The notes under the pieces are model-generated. The model saw nothing but the letters and a program-made list of their open reading frames with translations. It made no database searches and was not told where the DNA came from. This document shows positions 16,740 to 24,487 of a DNA stretch of 64,000 bases, piece by piece. Source of the DNA: Actinacidiphila sp. DG2A-62 (GTDB lineage Bacteria > Actinomycetota > Actinomycetes > Streptomycetales > Streptomycetaceae); contig NZ_JAYMGI010000002.1 in NCBI RefSeq assembly GCF_035825295.1, positions 1,116,001 through 1,180,000 of the forward strand, read 5' to 3'. Each line of letters starts with the position of its first letter. The stretch's first letter is position 1. The translations under genes were made by a program, and so were the position numbers.

Positions 16740-16811
16740 TGGGCGATACTGGGATCGAACCAGTGACCCCTTCGGCGTGAACGAAGTGCTCTCCCGCTGA
16801 GCTAATCGCCC
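16740..16811 (-). tRNA. tRNA-Val (anticodon CAC), second copy
   Basis: This 72-base cloverleaf is identical to the copy at 14138-14209 except for one anticodon-loop base (TTCACGC instead of TTCACAC, the base after the anticodon). Acceptor stem, D-arm and T-arm match. CCA is not encoded. Confidence 0.97.
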
Positions 16812-17141
16812 GGGCGAGAACAAGATTACCGCACCCTCGGGGCGCTCGTGACCAGCCCGCGGCCGGGCCCCGCCGCCGCGCCGCGCGGGCGGGGAAGCCC
16901 CCGCGACCCTTGGCCCGAACACCACCTTTTTCGTCACGCTCCGCAGTCACGAAGCCCCGCGAGGAGCGTTGCCGGCGCTCACCGAGATGGCCGCCGCGCA
17001 GGTCCGGGCGCTGCGCCGGACGAGCTACCAGAAGCCGCACAAACACCTCAGAGTGGTTTACAACGTCCTCGCAGGTGGCATGTCGATTTCGCCGACGTGC
17101 GAATCCCCCGAGCGCACACTGAGCGAAAGGCCATGGCGCTT
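16812..17141 (+). promoter_or_regulatory. ssgB upstream region
   Basis: No gene is supported in these 330 bases. The open frame across it is an upstream extension of ssgB without family similarity. GGTTTA at 17055-17060 followed about 15 bases later by GTGGCA loosely resembles a stress sigma factor (SigB/SigH-type) promoter. S. coelicolor ssgB is known to depend on SigH. The match is weak. Confidence 0.35.
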
Positions 17142-17555
17142 ATGAACACCACGGTCAGCTGCGAGCTGCATCTGCGCCTCGTCGTGTCGAGCGAATCCTC
17201 ACTGCCTGTACCCGCGGGCTTGCGGTACGACACGGCAGATCCGTATGCCGTGCACGCCACCTTCCACACCGGAGCCGAAGAGACGGTCGAATGGGTGTTC
17301 GCCCGCGACCTGCTCGCCGAGGGTCTGCACCGCCCCACCGGCACCGGCGACGTCCGAGTCTGGCCGTCCCGCAGCCACGGCCAGGGCGTCGTGTGCATCG
17401 CCCTCAGCTCCCCGGAGGGCGAAGCCCTGCTCGAAGCCCCGGCGCGGGCCCTGGAGTCCTTCCTGAAGCGGACGGACGCCGCGGTGCCGCCGGGCACCGA
17501 GCACCGCCATTTCGATCTGGACACGGAGCTCTCGCACATCCTCGCGGAGAGCTGA
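17142..17555 (+). CDS. ssgB: Sporulation cell-division protein SsgB
   Basis: This 137-residue protein is readily recognised as SsgB, the most conserved SsgA-like protein: MNTTVSCELHLRLVVSS at the start, YAVHATFHTGAEETVEWVF, GDVRVWPSRSHGQGVVCI and the C-terminal FDLDTELSHILAES. In Streptomyces SsgB localises with SsgA at future septum sites and recruits FtsZ for sporulation septation. ATG 17142 gives the usual N-terminus. An in-frame ATG nine bases earlier (MAL-) is possible, but the AAAGG motif is then only two bases away. It is followed by a strong hairpin. Its presence strongly supports a sporulating streptomycete. Confidence 0.97.
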   Translation: MNTTVSCELHLRLVVSSESSLPVPAGLRYDTADPYAVHATFHTGAEETVEWVFARDLLAEGLHRPTGTGDVRVWPSRSHGQGVVCIALSSPEGEALLEAPARALESFLKRTDAAVPPGTEHRHFDLDTELSHILAES

Positions 17556-17657
17556 CCCCGGGTTCCCGACGTCCGCGGCCGTCCTACTCGGGGGACAGCC
17601 CGGACCAGCGACCAGCAGCACCGGCAGACCCGCGCCGGTGTCGTCGCCGCACGCACG

Positions 17658-17700
17658 AGAGCCGTCGCCGTGGAGGCCACACCCCCACGGCGGCGGCTCT
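17658..17700 (+). terminator. Hairpin downstream of ssgB
   Basis: AGAGCCGTCGCCGTGG pairs with 17685-17700 at 15 of 16 positions around an 11-base loop. A -10-like TAGAGT follows at about 17707-17712 and could start transcription of the CGNR gene. Confidence 0.7.
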
Positions 17701-17754
17701 CGCGCGCTAGAGTCGTCCGGGACGCACCCCACACCGCCGGCAGGGAGCGACCCC

Positions 17755-18315
17755 GTGCTGATCAACCATGACACCAGATGCGCGCTGGACAGCGTGGTCG
17801 ACCTGGTGAACACCCAGCCGAGCATCGAGGGGCACGAGGCCCTCGCCGACGTCGCGTCGCTGCGGCGGTTCGTGGAGCGCAACCGGGTCAGCGAGGTGGG
17901 CCGGCTCGACCGGCGCGACGTGCTCAGCGTGCACGCGGTGCGCAGCAGGTTCTCCGAGGTCTTCGCGGCGCGCGACGACGCCACCGCGGCGCGGATGCTC
18001 AACGAGATGATCGCCGCGGCGGGCACCACGCCGCGGCTCACCGACCACGACGGCTACGACTGGCACGTGCACTACTTCGCGCCCGGCGCCTCGCTCTCCG
18101 ACCACCTCGCCGCGGACTGCGGCATGGCGCTGTCCTTCCTGATCGTCGCGGGCGAGCGGGAGCGGCTGCGCCGCTGCGACGCGCCGGACTGCCGCCGGGC
18201 CTTCGTGGACCTGTCCCGCAACCGGTCGCGCCGCTACTGCGACAGCCGCACCTGCGGGAACCGGCTGCACGTCGCCGCCTACCGCGCCCGGCGCCGCGAG
18301 GCCGCCGCGGGCTGA
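17755..18315 (+). CDS. CGNR zinc-finger domain protein (ABATE type)
   Basis: This 186-residue protein has an N-terminal helical domain (LDSVVDLVNTQPSI..., SLRRFVERN) of the ABATE type, followed by a C-terminal CGNR zinc finger with C-x4-C and C-x4-C pairs: RRCDAPDCRRAFVD and RYCDSRTCGNR. Such proteins are presumed transcriptional regulators that respond to stress. It starts at GTG 17755 with GGGAG seven bases upstream. It is convergent with the next gene. Confidence 0.9.
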   Translation: MLINHDTRCALDSVVDLVNTQPSIEGHEALADVASLRRFVERNRVSEVGRLDRRDVLSVHAVRSRFSEVFAARDDATAARMLNEMIAAAGTTPRLTDHDGYDWHVHYFAPGASLSDHLAADCGMALSFLIVAGERERLRRCDAPDCRRAFVDLSRNRSRRYCDSRTCGNRLHVAAYRARRREAAAG

Positions 18316-18349
18316 CCGCCCGGACCCGCCCGTTCGGCGCCGGACCGCC

Positions 18350-18691
18350 TCAGAGGAAGAGCAGGTCCCATACGGCGCCGCCGCCGATCAGCCCGCCGAT
18401 GACGCACAGGAAGAGCATCAGCGGAGGCTGCGAGAGGGCGTAGAGACAGCCCCGGGGCTCCTCGGCGCCCATCGCGACCGCCGCCTCGACCGGGGAAGCC
18501 GGCACGGACGGCGCGGCGGGGGCGGCAGCGGTGCGGGGGGCCGGTGCGGCGTGGGGGGCGGGCGGGGTGTGGGGGGCGGGTGCGGCGGAGCCGCTCGACG
18601 CGGGGTTGCGTGGGGCGGAAAGCGGCGCGAGCGAGAGTTCCGAGCGGTCCGCGCGCGGCGCCTTCAGGCAGTCCCGTGGGGAGGTGAGCAC
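18350..18691 (-). CDS. Small Pro/Ala-rich protein with C-terminal membrane segment
   Basis: A frame on the minus strand ends with GCLYALSQPPLMLFLCVIGGLIGGGAVWDLLFL, read here as short blocks. It has a convincing C-terminal transmembrane helix, preceded by a long Ala/Pro-rich low-complexity linker. The frame is open for 179 codons. GTG 18691 is a possible start, but no ribosome binding site is seen, so the N-terminus is uncertain. The membrane tail and GC-rich third positions support a real gene. The function is unknown. Confidence 0.45.
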   Translation of the reverse strand: MLTSPRDCLKAPRADRSELSLAPLSAPRNPASSGSAAPAPHTPPAPHAAPAPRTAAAPAAPSVPASPVEAAVAMGAEEPRGCLYALSQPPLMLFLCVIGGLIGGGAVWDLLFL

Positions 18692-18718
18692 GCACCGATG
18701 ATCGCGCAGCGCAAGATC

Positions 18719-18757
18719 GCGTGTGGTCCAACACGCGGAGTTTACAAGGCCGTTTAC
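18719..18757. promoter_or_regulatory. Inverted repeat and paired GTTTAC boxes
   Basis: GCGTGT-N6-ACACGC at 18719-18736 is followed by GTTTAC at 18740-18745 and again at 18752-18757, exactly 12 bases apart. The region lies just upstream of the small membrane-anchored protein and is less G+C-rich than its surroundings. It may be a promoter or regulator site. Confidence 0.4.
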
Positions 18758-18851
18758 CTGGGTCTCGGATGCCGGATACCGACAGCCGAGACAGCTCGTC
18801 CCAGATAGTGTGCGTCGGTTGGGCACCCGCGGGAAGGGCCGCCGAGCACTC

Positions 18852-18913
18852 GCGGCACCGGTGCGGGTGCGCGTCAGATCCCGCGGCACGGGTGCGGGTG
18901 CGCGTCAGATCCC
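18852..18913. repeat. 31-bp tandem duplication overlapping a stop codon
   Basis: Units 18852-18882 and 18883-18913 differ at one base. The second copy contains the last codons and stop of the minus-strand gene ending at 18905, and the first copy repeats them beyond the stop. Confidence 0.85.
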
Positions 18914-19405
18914 GCGCCGCCGCAGGATCTCCTCCACGTCCTCGAACCCGGAGAGCCCGCTGTCGCCGCCGCGACCCCTCTTCGGTTTCCCGGCCCCCCG
19001 GCCGGCACCGCCGTCCGCGCCGCCGGAGGTCCGGCCCGTGCCGAGGGCGGCGGGGGCGCCGGCGCCCGCTCCGGAGACGCCCGCGGGCTCGGCGGCCCGG
19101 TCCGTGGCGCGACCGCCGCCGCGGCCGGCGAACAGGCGAGTGATGCCGTAGAGCCCGGCGGAGCAGGCGAGGACCGCGAAACCGGTCCACACCGAGGGCT
19201 TGAAGACCAGGTCGGCGGCCCAGTCACCGACCGCGGTGCCGATCTTGCGGCCCAGGGTGACCAGGCCGGCCATGGCGAGGCCGACCGGCAGCAGCGCGAC
19301 CGCGGCGATCCGGGTGGCCCGCAGGTAGCGCCTGCGGTACGCGGTGAGCACGGCGATCGCCAGTCCGGCCGCGGACAGCGCGGCGCAGAAGGTCGTGGTC
19401 AGCAT
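18905..19405 (-). CDS. Conserved streptomycete membrane protein
   Basis: This 166-residue protein has three hydrophobic segments: TTTFCAALSAAGLAIAVLTA, IAAVALLPVGLAMAGLVTLG and WTGFAVLACSAGLYGITRLF. A charged, Gly-rich C-terminal tail ends FEDVEEILRRRGI. ATG 19405 is chosen because it directly precedes the first membrane helix. The longer open frame adds only low-complexity sequence. Relatives are common in Streptomyces near ssgB, sometimes misnamed cellulose synthase. The charged EDVEEIL tail is well defined and may be a protein-interaction motif. The function is unknown. Confidence 0.75.
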   Translation of the reverse strand: MLTTTFCAALSAAGLAIAVLTAYRRRYLRATRIAAVALLPVGLAMAGLVTLGRKIGTAVGDWAADLVFKPSVWTGFAVLACSAGLYGITRLFAGRGGGRATDRAAEPAGVSGAGAGAPAALGTGRTSGGADGGAGRGAGKPKRGRGGDSGLSGFEDVEEILRRRGI

Positions 19406-19639
19406 CGTGCGGCTCCCCAGGCGGTTCGGCCGGTCCCGCGGGGTCCGGCCGAGGGCCGCCGCGGGTTCGTCCCTCCATCCTGCCTCGCCCCGCCCCTCGC
19501 CGACCACGGTGCGAGCCGGTCTCCGGGCGGACTTCAGGGTCATCTGCGGGAGATCTCCGGGGCGGCTCATCCCCAGGTGCGGTGCGGGGTCCTCCCCAGG
19601 TGCCGCGGGGCCTCCTCCGCGAGTGGGAGACTGGGCGCC

Positions 19640-20283
19640 ATGACCGACCCCGCCCCGGACGCGACCCCCGCAGCGACCCCGTCCGCCACGACCGCCCCGT
19701 CCGCCGCCGAGAAGCCCGCGGGAACGCCCGCCGGAACTCCCGCGGCGACTCCCGCGGCAGCCTCCGCGGGGACGCCCGCCGGCTCCTCCCCGCGCCGGTT
19801 TTGGAGTTCTGGTGCGAGCTGCAGTGCCCCGACTGCCGCACCGCCCTCGGCGACCTGGCGGCGCTGCGCGAGCGCTACGGCGACGCGCTGGACATCCAGT
19901 TCCGGCACTTCCCGCTGGACAAGCACCGGCATGCCCTGGCGGCGGCGCAGGCGTACGAGGAGGCGCACGCGCAGGGCCGCGGCCGGGAGTACGCGGAAGC
20001 GGTGCTGGGCCGGGTCGAGGAGCTGGAACGCCGCGGCGAGCCGCTGCTGGTCGAGGTGGCGCGCGATCTCGGTCTGGACGCCGAGGAGGTCGACACCGCG
20101 CTGGTCGACGGCCGCCATCTGCTCGTGGTCGACTCCGACGAGGCCGAGGGCAAGGCGATCGGCGTCACCGGCACGCCCACGTACGTGATCGGCGGGGAGC
20201 TGCTGGACGGCTCGAAGAGCCAGGAGGGGCTGCGCGCCCGGATCGAGGCCGTCGCCGACCGTCTGCTGGCCGGGCGCGACTGA
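19640..20283 (+). CDS. DsbA-family thioredoxin-fold protein, apparent 1-base deletion near 19795
   Basis: The DsbA/FrnE-like domain is clear: VLEFWCELQCPDC with a CPDC active site, FRHFPLDKHRHALAAAQAYE, and the cis-proline block GVTGTPTYVIGG. The start ATG 19640 (MTDPAPDATPAATPS) and its Ala/Pro/Thr-rich leader lie in a different frame from the domain. Adding one base in the CGCGCCGG stretch joins them. Third-position G/C bias switches frame at the same point. The intact protein would have about 214 residues. The leader has no signal peptide, so a cytoplasmic thiol-disulfide or FrnE-like role is likely. It is followed by a double-GNAT gene on the other strand. Confidence 0.75.
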
Positions 20284-20337
20284 GCCGCCGGGCGGCCCGG
20301 GACCGGGCGCGCCGCGCGCCCGGCGTCCGTCGCCCCC

Positions 20338-21159
20338 TCAGAGCAGCCGCTTCTCGAAGTGCCGTGCGGTGGTGCGGTAGCCGAGGGACGCGTAGAGCCG
20401 CAGCGCCGTGGTGTTCGCGGAGAAGACGTTGAGGCCGAGGACGGCGCATCCGACCTCGCGGCAGTGGTTCTCCGCGGCGAGCATGGCGGTCCTGCCGTGT
20501 CCGCGGCCCCGGTGCTCGGGGGCGACCTCGACGTTGAACACCCACGGCGGCGCGTCCGTGCGCAGCCAGACGAAGCCCACCCCTTCGCCGTCGTGGTCGA
20601 TCCCGAGCATCGCGGTGCCGGGCGCCGGCTCGCCGTCCCGCAGCAGCGCGGCGACGCCGTCCCGGCCGCGGCGCTCGGCCTCCTCGGGCGGCATGCCGCC
20701 GGCCACCACCGCGTCGACGTAGGTCCGGTGGCCGCGTTCCAGCCAGGGCCGCGCCTGCGCGCCGGTGAGCGTGCGGGCGGTGCTGCCGTGCGGGAGCGCG
20801 GCGGGCGGGCCGGTGACGTCCTTGGCCATGTGCCGGCTGCGCTCCGCGTAACCGAGGGAGTGCGCCAGCCGCAGCGCGTACTCGGCGTCCGGCGGCACCG
20901 AGGCCAGCGCCACCGCGCAGCCCCACGAGCGCAGCACCTCCTCGGCGGCGAGCGCGGCGACGGCGCCCCGCCCGCGCCGCCGGTCCGGCTCGGCCACGAA
21001 CAGCGCGCCGATCTCCCCGACGCCTTCGCCGAGCCGGCCGCCGGCCCGCAGTTCGACGCCGCCGACCGGACGGCCGTTGACGCACACGGTGTACGGGCGG
21101 AAGCGCTCCGCGTCCGCACCGCGCGTCTCGGGTCCCGCCGGCCGCAGGGTGGTCGTCAT
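20338..21159 (-). CDS. GNAT acetyltransferase with two GNAT domains
   Basis: This 273-residue protein has two GNAT modules. The N-terminal one reads IGALFVAEPDRRRGRGAVAAL and LRLAHSLGYAE. The C-terminal one reads VAPEHRGRGHGRTAML, NVFSANTTALRLYASLGYRTTARHF. Both carry the acetyl-CoA-binding R/Q-x-x-G-x-G/A pattern, and the second is more canonical. The substrate is unknown. It is convergent with the DsbA-like gene. It lies 58 bases from the end of pabC on the same strand and may be part of that operon. Confidence 0.88.
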   Translation of the reverse strand: MTTTLRPAGPETRGADAERFRPYTVCVNGRPVGGVELRAGGRLGEGVGEIGALFVAEPDRRRGRGAVAALAAEEVLRSWGCAVALASVPPDAEYALRLAHSLGYAERSRHMAKDVTGPPAALPHGSTARTLTGAQARPWLERGHRTYVDAVVAGGMPPEEAERRGRDGVAALLRDGEPAPGTAMLGIDHDGEGVGFVWLRTDAPPWVFNVEVAPEHRGRGHGRTAMLAAENHCREVGCAVLGLNVFSANTTALRLYASLGYRTTARHFEKRLL

Positions 21160-21217
21160 GGGTCACGCTCCCGGGGTGTGCGCCGTGGCCTGTGCTGTCA
21201 GGGTGTGCCGTGCGCGG

Positions 21218-22039
21218 TCACGGGTTCGGGTGCTGCGCGGCGCGCTCGGCGAAGATCCGCATCGCCTTCGCGGTGACCGGACCGGGCGCGGCGGGCAGGT
21301 CGCGGTCGTCCACGCGGTGGACGGCCTGGACGTCCCGCAGGCTTGAGGTCAGGAAGACCTCCTCGGCCTCGTAGAGCGCGTCCATCGGCAGGTCGGCCTC
21401 CTGCGCGCCGGCCCACTCGATGACCAGCGCGCGGGTGATGCCGGCCAGGCAGCCGGACTCCAGGGGCGGGGTCAGCAGCCGGCCGCCGAGCACCACGAAC
21501 ACGTTGGAGCCGGTGCCCTCGCACAGCCGGCCCCGCGTGTTGGCGAACAGCGCCTCGGAGCCGCCCTCGCGGTGGGCGCGGTCGAGCGCCACGACGTTCT
21601 CGCCGTACGAGGTCGTCTTCAGGCCGGCCAGCGCGCCCTTCTCGTTACGGGTCCAGGGCACGGTGACCACGGCGGTGGTGTCCGGGCGCTCGGTCGCCTC
21701 GGCGAGGGCGACGACCAGGGTGGGGCCCGCGTCCCCGCGGTCGGAGCCGAGCGGGGACAGGCCGCCGGTGTAGGTGATGCGCAGCCGGCCGAGCGGCATC
21801 GGGTTGGCGGCGAGCACGGCATCGCAGGCGCGGGCCACCTCCCGCGGGTCGGGCTCGGGCAGTCCGAGGCCGCGCGCGGACCTGGCCAGGCGCTCCAGGT
21901 GCCGCGTGGTGGCGAAGGCGCGGCCGTGCACCGCCTTCAGCGTCTCGAAGACGCCGTCGCCGACGGTCAGCCCGTGGTCGAACACCGACACCGTGGCGTC
22001 CTCGGTGTCCCGCAGGCCGCCGTCCACCCAGATCCTCAC
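21218..22039 (-). CDS. pabC: Aminodeoxychorismate lyase (PLP class IV)
   Basis: This 273-residue fold-type IV PLP enzyme converts 4-amino-4-deoxychorismate to p-aminobenzoate and pyruvate for folate synthesis. Family blocks seen are FDHGLTVGDGVFETLKAVHG, LRITYTGG, the PLP-lysine block LKTTSYGENVVAL and CEGTGSNVFVVL. It starts at GTG 22039, overlapping the stop of pabB (GTGA), with GGAGGAA upstream, so translation is coupled to pabB. Other class IV enzymes (BCAT, D-amino-acid aminotransferase) are less likely because of this context. Confidence 0.92.
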   Translation of the reverse strand: MRIWVDGGLRDTEDATVSVFDHGLTVGDGVFETLKAVHGRAFATTRHLERLARSARGLGLPEPDPREVARACDAVLAANPMPLGRLRITYTGGLSPLGSDRGDAGPTLVVALAEATERPDTTAVVTVPWTRNEKGALAGLKTTSYGENVVALDRAHREGGSEALFANTRGRLCEGTGSNVFVVLGGRLLTPPLESGCLAGITRALVIEWAGAQEADLPMDALYEAEEVFLTSSLRDVQAVHRVDDRDLPAAPGPVTAKAMRIFAERAAQHPNP

Positions 22040-23244
22040 GACAGGGTTCCTCCGTTCGTCCGCGGGCCGGCGGGGTCGCCGGCGGCCGTGCTCCGGCCGG
22101 CCGGCCCGTCGGTCCGGTCGGTTCCGTGGCCTCCCGACCCGTACATCCCCGACGCTACCGCCAGCAGCCGTGACGCCTTCAACTCGGTTTCGGCCCACTC
22201 CCCCGCCGGGTCCGAGTCCCAGGTGATCCCTGCGCCGGTCCCGAACCGCAGCACCGGTCCGCCGGGCCCGGTCCGGTCGATCCAGAACGTGCGGATGCCG
22301 ACGGCGAGTTCGGCGGTCCCGCGGTCGGCGTCGACCCAGCCGACCGCGCCGCAGTACGGGCCCCGGGGAGCGCTCTCCAGGTCGGCGACGACCCGCAGCG
22401 CACGGGACTTGGGCGCGCCGCTGACCGAGCCGGGCGGGAACGCCGCGCCGAACAGCTCGGGCCAGCCGGCGCCCGGCCGCAGGTCGCCGCGGACCGTGGA
22501 GACCAGGTGGACCAGGCCGGGGTGCGACTGGTACGCGCACAGCTCGGGCACGGTGACTGAACCGGTGGCGCAGACCCGGCCGAGGTCGTTGCGCACCAGG
22601 TCCACGATCATGACGTTCTCGGCGTGGTCCTTGGGCAGCATCTCGGCCGCGGTGCGGGCGGTGCCCTTGATCGGTCCGGACTCCACGCGGGCGCCGTCGC
22701 GGCGCAGGAACAGCTCGGGCGAGGCGGTGGCGATCTCCACACCGTGCGCGGGCAGCCGGATCGTCCCCGCGTAGGGGGCGGGGTTGCCGAGGGCGAGCAG
22801 GCCGGCGAGGGCGTCGATGTCGGCGGGGACGGGGGCGGGCGCGGGAGCGTGGCGTGCGCAAGCGCCGCCGGGAGCGGGAGCGGCGGTCGGGGCGGCGGGA
22901 GCCGCGGGCAGGGGCGCGGTCAGCACCCGGCACAGGTTGACCTGGTAGACCTCGCCGGCGGCGATCCGCTCGCGGATGGCGCGGACGCCGGCCTGGTAGC
23001 CGGCCCGGTCGGCGGAGGAGGTCCACGCGGACGGCTCGGGTCCGCGCCAGCGGCGGGCGCGCGCGGCCGCGTCGTCCGGGGCGCGGCGCACGTCGCCGAA
23101 CCGCGCGCAGACCGTGCGGCCCTCGAAGTCCGCGGCGACCGCCCAGAATCCGGCGCCGTCCAGCGCGGCGACGTCGTCGGTGACGTCCCGCAGGTCGGAG
23201 GCGAGGAGAGCGCCGAAGCGGGCCAGGGGTGGGAGGTCGCGCAC
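22036..23244 (-). CDS. pabB: Aminodeoxychorismate synthase component I (chorismate-binding)
   Basis: This 402-residue chorismate-utilising enzyme makes 4-amino-4-deoxychorismate from chorismate with an amidotransferase partner. Motifs seen are VYQVNLCRVL, SPELFLRRDG, ESGPIKGTARTA, VDLVRNDLGRVC and FPPGSVSGAPKSRALRVV. GTG 23244 (VRDLPPLARFG) is preferred over an upstream start because GGGAAA precedes it and the family begins here. A short Pro/Ala insertion at about residues 120-145 looks disordered. The glutaminase subunit (pabA) is not adjacent. It overlaps pabC by four bases. Confidence 0.9.
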   Translation of the reverse strand: MRDLPPLARFGALLASDLRDVTDDVAALDGAGFWAVAADFEGRTVCARFGDVRRAPDDAAARARRWRGPEPSAWTSSADRAGYQAGVRAIRERIAAGEVYQVNLCRVLTAPLPAAPAAPTAAPAPGGACARHAPAPAPVPADIDALAGLLALGNPAPYAGTIRLPAHGVEIATASPELFLRRDGARVESGPIKGTARTAAEMLPKDHAENVMIVDLVRNDLGRVCATGSVTVPELCAYQSHPGLVHLVSTVRGDLRPGAGWPELFGAAFPPGSVSGAPKSRALRVVADLESAPRGPYCGAVGWVDADRGTAELAVGIRTFWIDRTGPGGPVLRFGTGAGITWDSDPAGEWAETELKASRLLAVASGMYGSGGHGTDRTDGPAGRSTAAGDPAGPRTNGGTLS

Positions 23245-23367
23245 CGTGTTTCCCGGGGGTCTGGGCAGGTCGGGGGCCGAGTCTAGGCCCGGCACCGGCG
23301 GCGCCGGCAGGGGCGTCCCCGGCGTCAACTCCTTGTCATTGTCCCGGCACGCTGCGGAAACCGGTTT

Positions 23368-23395
23368 TTGAGCTGGACCGGGAATCCGCTAGAGT
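23368..23395 (+). promoter_or_regulatory. Promoter of the Gly-Cys-Val tRNA operon
   Basis: TTGAGC at 23368-23373 and TAGAGT at 23390-23395 are separated by 16 bases and lie 39 bases before the tRNA-Gly 5' end. This is a good vegetative sigma-factor (HrdB-type) match. Confidence 0.7.
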
Positions 23396-23433
23396 TCACC
23401 TCGTCGCCCAGGAACGTGATCCGGGGTCGGCAG

Positions 23434-23506
23434 GCGGACGTGGCTCAGTTGGTAGAGCATCACCTTGCCAAGGTGAGGGTCGCGAGTTCGAATCTCGTCG
23501 TCCGCT
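23434..23506 (+). tRNA. tRNA-Gly (anticodon GCC)
   Basis: This 73-base cloverleaf has acceptor GCGGACG pairing with CGTCCGC, discriminator T, anticodon stem TCACC/GGTGA with loop TTGCCAA, and T-arm GCGAGTTCGAATCTCGT. It is the first gene of a five-tRNA operon. Confidence 0.97.
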
Positions 23507-23541
23507 CGATGTGGGGGAACGACCCGAACCCCCGCCGCGTT

Positions 23542-23612
23542 GGTGGAGTGGCCGAGAGGCGAGGCAACGGCCTGCAAAGCCGTCTACACGGGTTCAAATC
23601 CCGTCTCCACCT
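23542..23612 (+). tRNA. tRNA-Cys (anticodon GCA)
   Basis: This 71-base cloverleaf has acceptor GGTGGAG/CTCCACC, anticodon loop CTGCAAA with GCA, and T-arm CGGGTTCAAATCCCG. The CCA end is encoded at 23613-23615. Confidence 0.97.
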
Positions 23613-23616
23613 CCAA

Positions 23617-23688
23617 GGACGATTAGCTCAGCGGGAGAGCGCTTCCCTGACACGGAAGAGGTCACTGGTTCAATCCCAGTATCGTCCA
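23617..23688 (+). tRNA. tRNA-Val (anticodon GAC), copy 1
   Basis: This 72-base cloverleaf has acceptor GGACGAT/ATCGTCC, anticodon stem CTTCC/GGAAG with loop CTGACAC, and T-arm CTGGTTCAATCCCAG. CCA is encoded directly after the discriminator. Confidence 0.97.
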
Positions 23689-23731
23689 CCACGGTGTTCC
23701 GCCCTGATCGGGCGGACTCGGCACCGGACCC

Positions 23732-23803
23732 GCGCGATTAGCTCAGCGGGAGAGCGCTTCCCTGACACGGAAGAGGTCACTGGTTCAATCCCAGTATCGC
23801 GCA
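23732..23803 (+). tRNA. tRNA-Val (anticodon GAC), copy 2
   Basis: The body is identical to copy 1, but the acceptor stem is changed in a compensated way to GCGCGAT/ATCGCGC. CCA is not encoded. The paired change indicates selection for folding after duplication. Confidence 0.97.
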
Positions 23804-23858
23804 CTGCGGCGGTCGCCCCGGCGGGTGGCCGCGACCGGAGCACGTGGAGCCGGAGCAC

Positions 23859-23930
23859 GGACGATTAGCTCAGCGGGAGAGCGCTTCCCTGACACGGAAG
23901 AGGTCACTGGTTCAATCCCAGTATCGTCCA
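23859..23930 (+). tRNA. tRNA-Val (anticodon GAC), copy 3
   Basis: The sequence is identical to copy 1 over its 72 bases. CCA is not encoded. It is the last gene of the operon, followed by a strong hairpin. Confidence 0.97.
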
Positions 23931-23944
23931 CGCGCAAGCACACC

Positions 23945-23977
23945 GGAGGGCCGGAGGCGTCGAGCCTCCGGCCCTCC
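23945..23977 (+). terminator. Terminator of the tRNA operon
   Basis: GGAGGGCCGGAGGC pairs perfectly with 23964-23977 around a 5-base loop, 15 bases after the last tRNA. Confidence 0.8.
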
Positions 23978-24101
23978 GCGCTGTGTGCGGCCGCCGGGAA
24001 GGGCCGGCCGGAGAGGCCGGCCGGGGTCGGGAAAGACCTGGGCGGACCCGGGCCGGGAGAGACTCGGAAAGGCCCGGGCGCGGAAAGACGCGGAAAGACA
24101 T

Positions 24102-24133
24102 AGTGCCCGGGCATCAGCTGATACCCGGGCACT
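24102..24133. terminator. 32-base near-perfect palindrome
   Basis: AGTGCCCGGG-C-ATCAG is followed by CTGAT-A-CCCGGGCACT, with only one mismatched pair. It probably terminates minus-strand transcripts coming from the small conserved gene. Confidence 0.6.
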
Positions 24134-24248
24134 GTCGTCCGCCGTACCCCCGTCCCCACGGGGTGATACCGGTGTGTCCCCGGTCCGGACCGCTCTTCCG
24201 GACCTTGAAGCGTTGTGACGCGCCCCAGTGGGCCGGCCACGGACGACG

Positions 24249-24315
24249 ACTGTGGGGGCGGCGGACGCTTGACCTCGGGGGACGAGTGCTTCGTCCGCCG
24301 CTTGACCTCCACAGT
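24249..24315. ncRNA. Candidate structured RNA element
   Basis: ACTGTGG (24249-24255) pairs with CCACAGT (24309-24315). Inside it GGCGGACG (24260-24267) pairs with CGTCCGCC (24292-24299). The loop contains CTTGACCTC, which recurs at 24301-24309 in the 3' internal loop. This nested arrangement could be an RNA regulatory element. There is no known family match by eye. Confidence 0.3.
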
Positions 24316-24487
24316 AGGCGCGGACGCGGGGCCGGTCGTCATGCCCGCGGACCCCTTTGAACGCCACCCGGAGGATGACAGCCGGGGCGCCGGCTGACTC
24401 CCCTGGGTGGAGGCGGGCCGCCGTCGCCCCAGGGTGATCCCTGATGCGGCGGCGCTGCGGACCGGTGCGGCCGACGTGTCGGCCCGT

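Larger units (their letters stand above)
23978..24487. other. 510-bp gap with structured elements
   Basis: No gene is well supported. A minus-strand frame beginning at ATG 24342 has an AAGGGG motif, but it has no stop before the tRNA genes and changing codon bias, so it was not accepted. The gap holds a near-perfect 32-base palindrome (24102-24133) and a nested stem structure (24249-24315). Either could be the end of the minus-strand transcript of the small gene at 24488-24721, or part of a non-coding RNA. Confidence 0.5.

Noticed and set aside
23785..24342. Minus-strand frame from ATG 24342 with an AAGGGG motif
   Set aside because: It has no stop until it has passed antisense through two tRNA genes, and codon bias is not kept. 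It was treated as non-coding.
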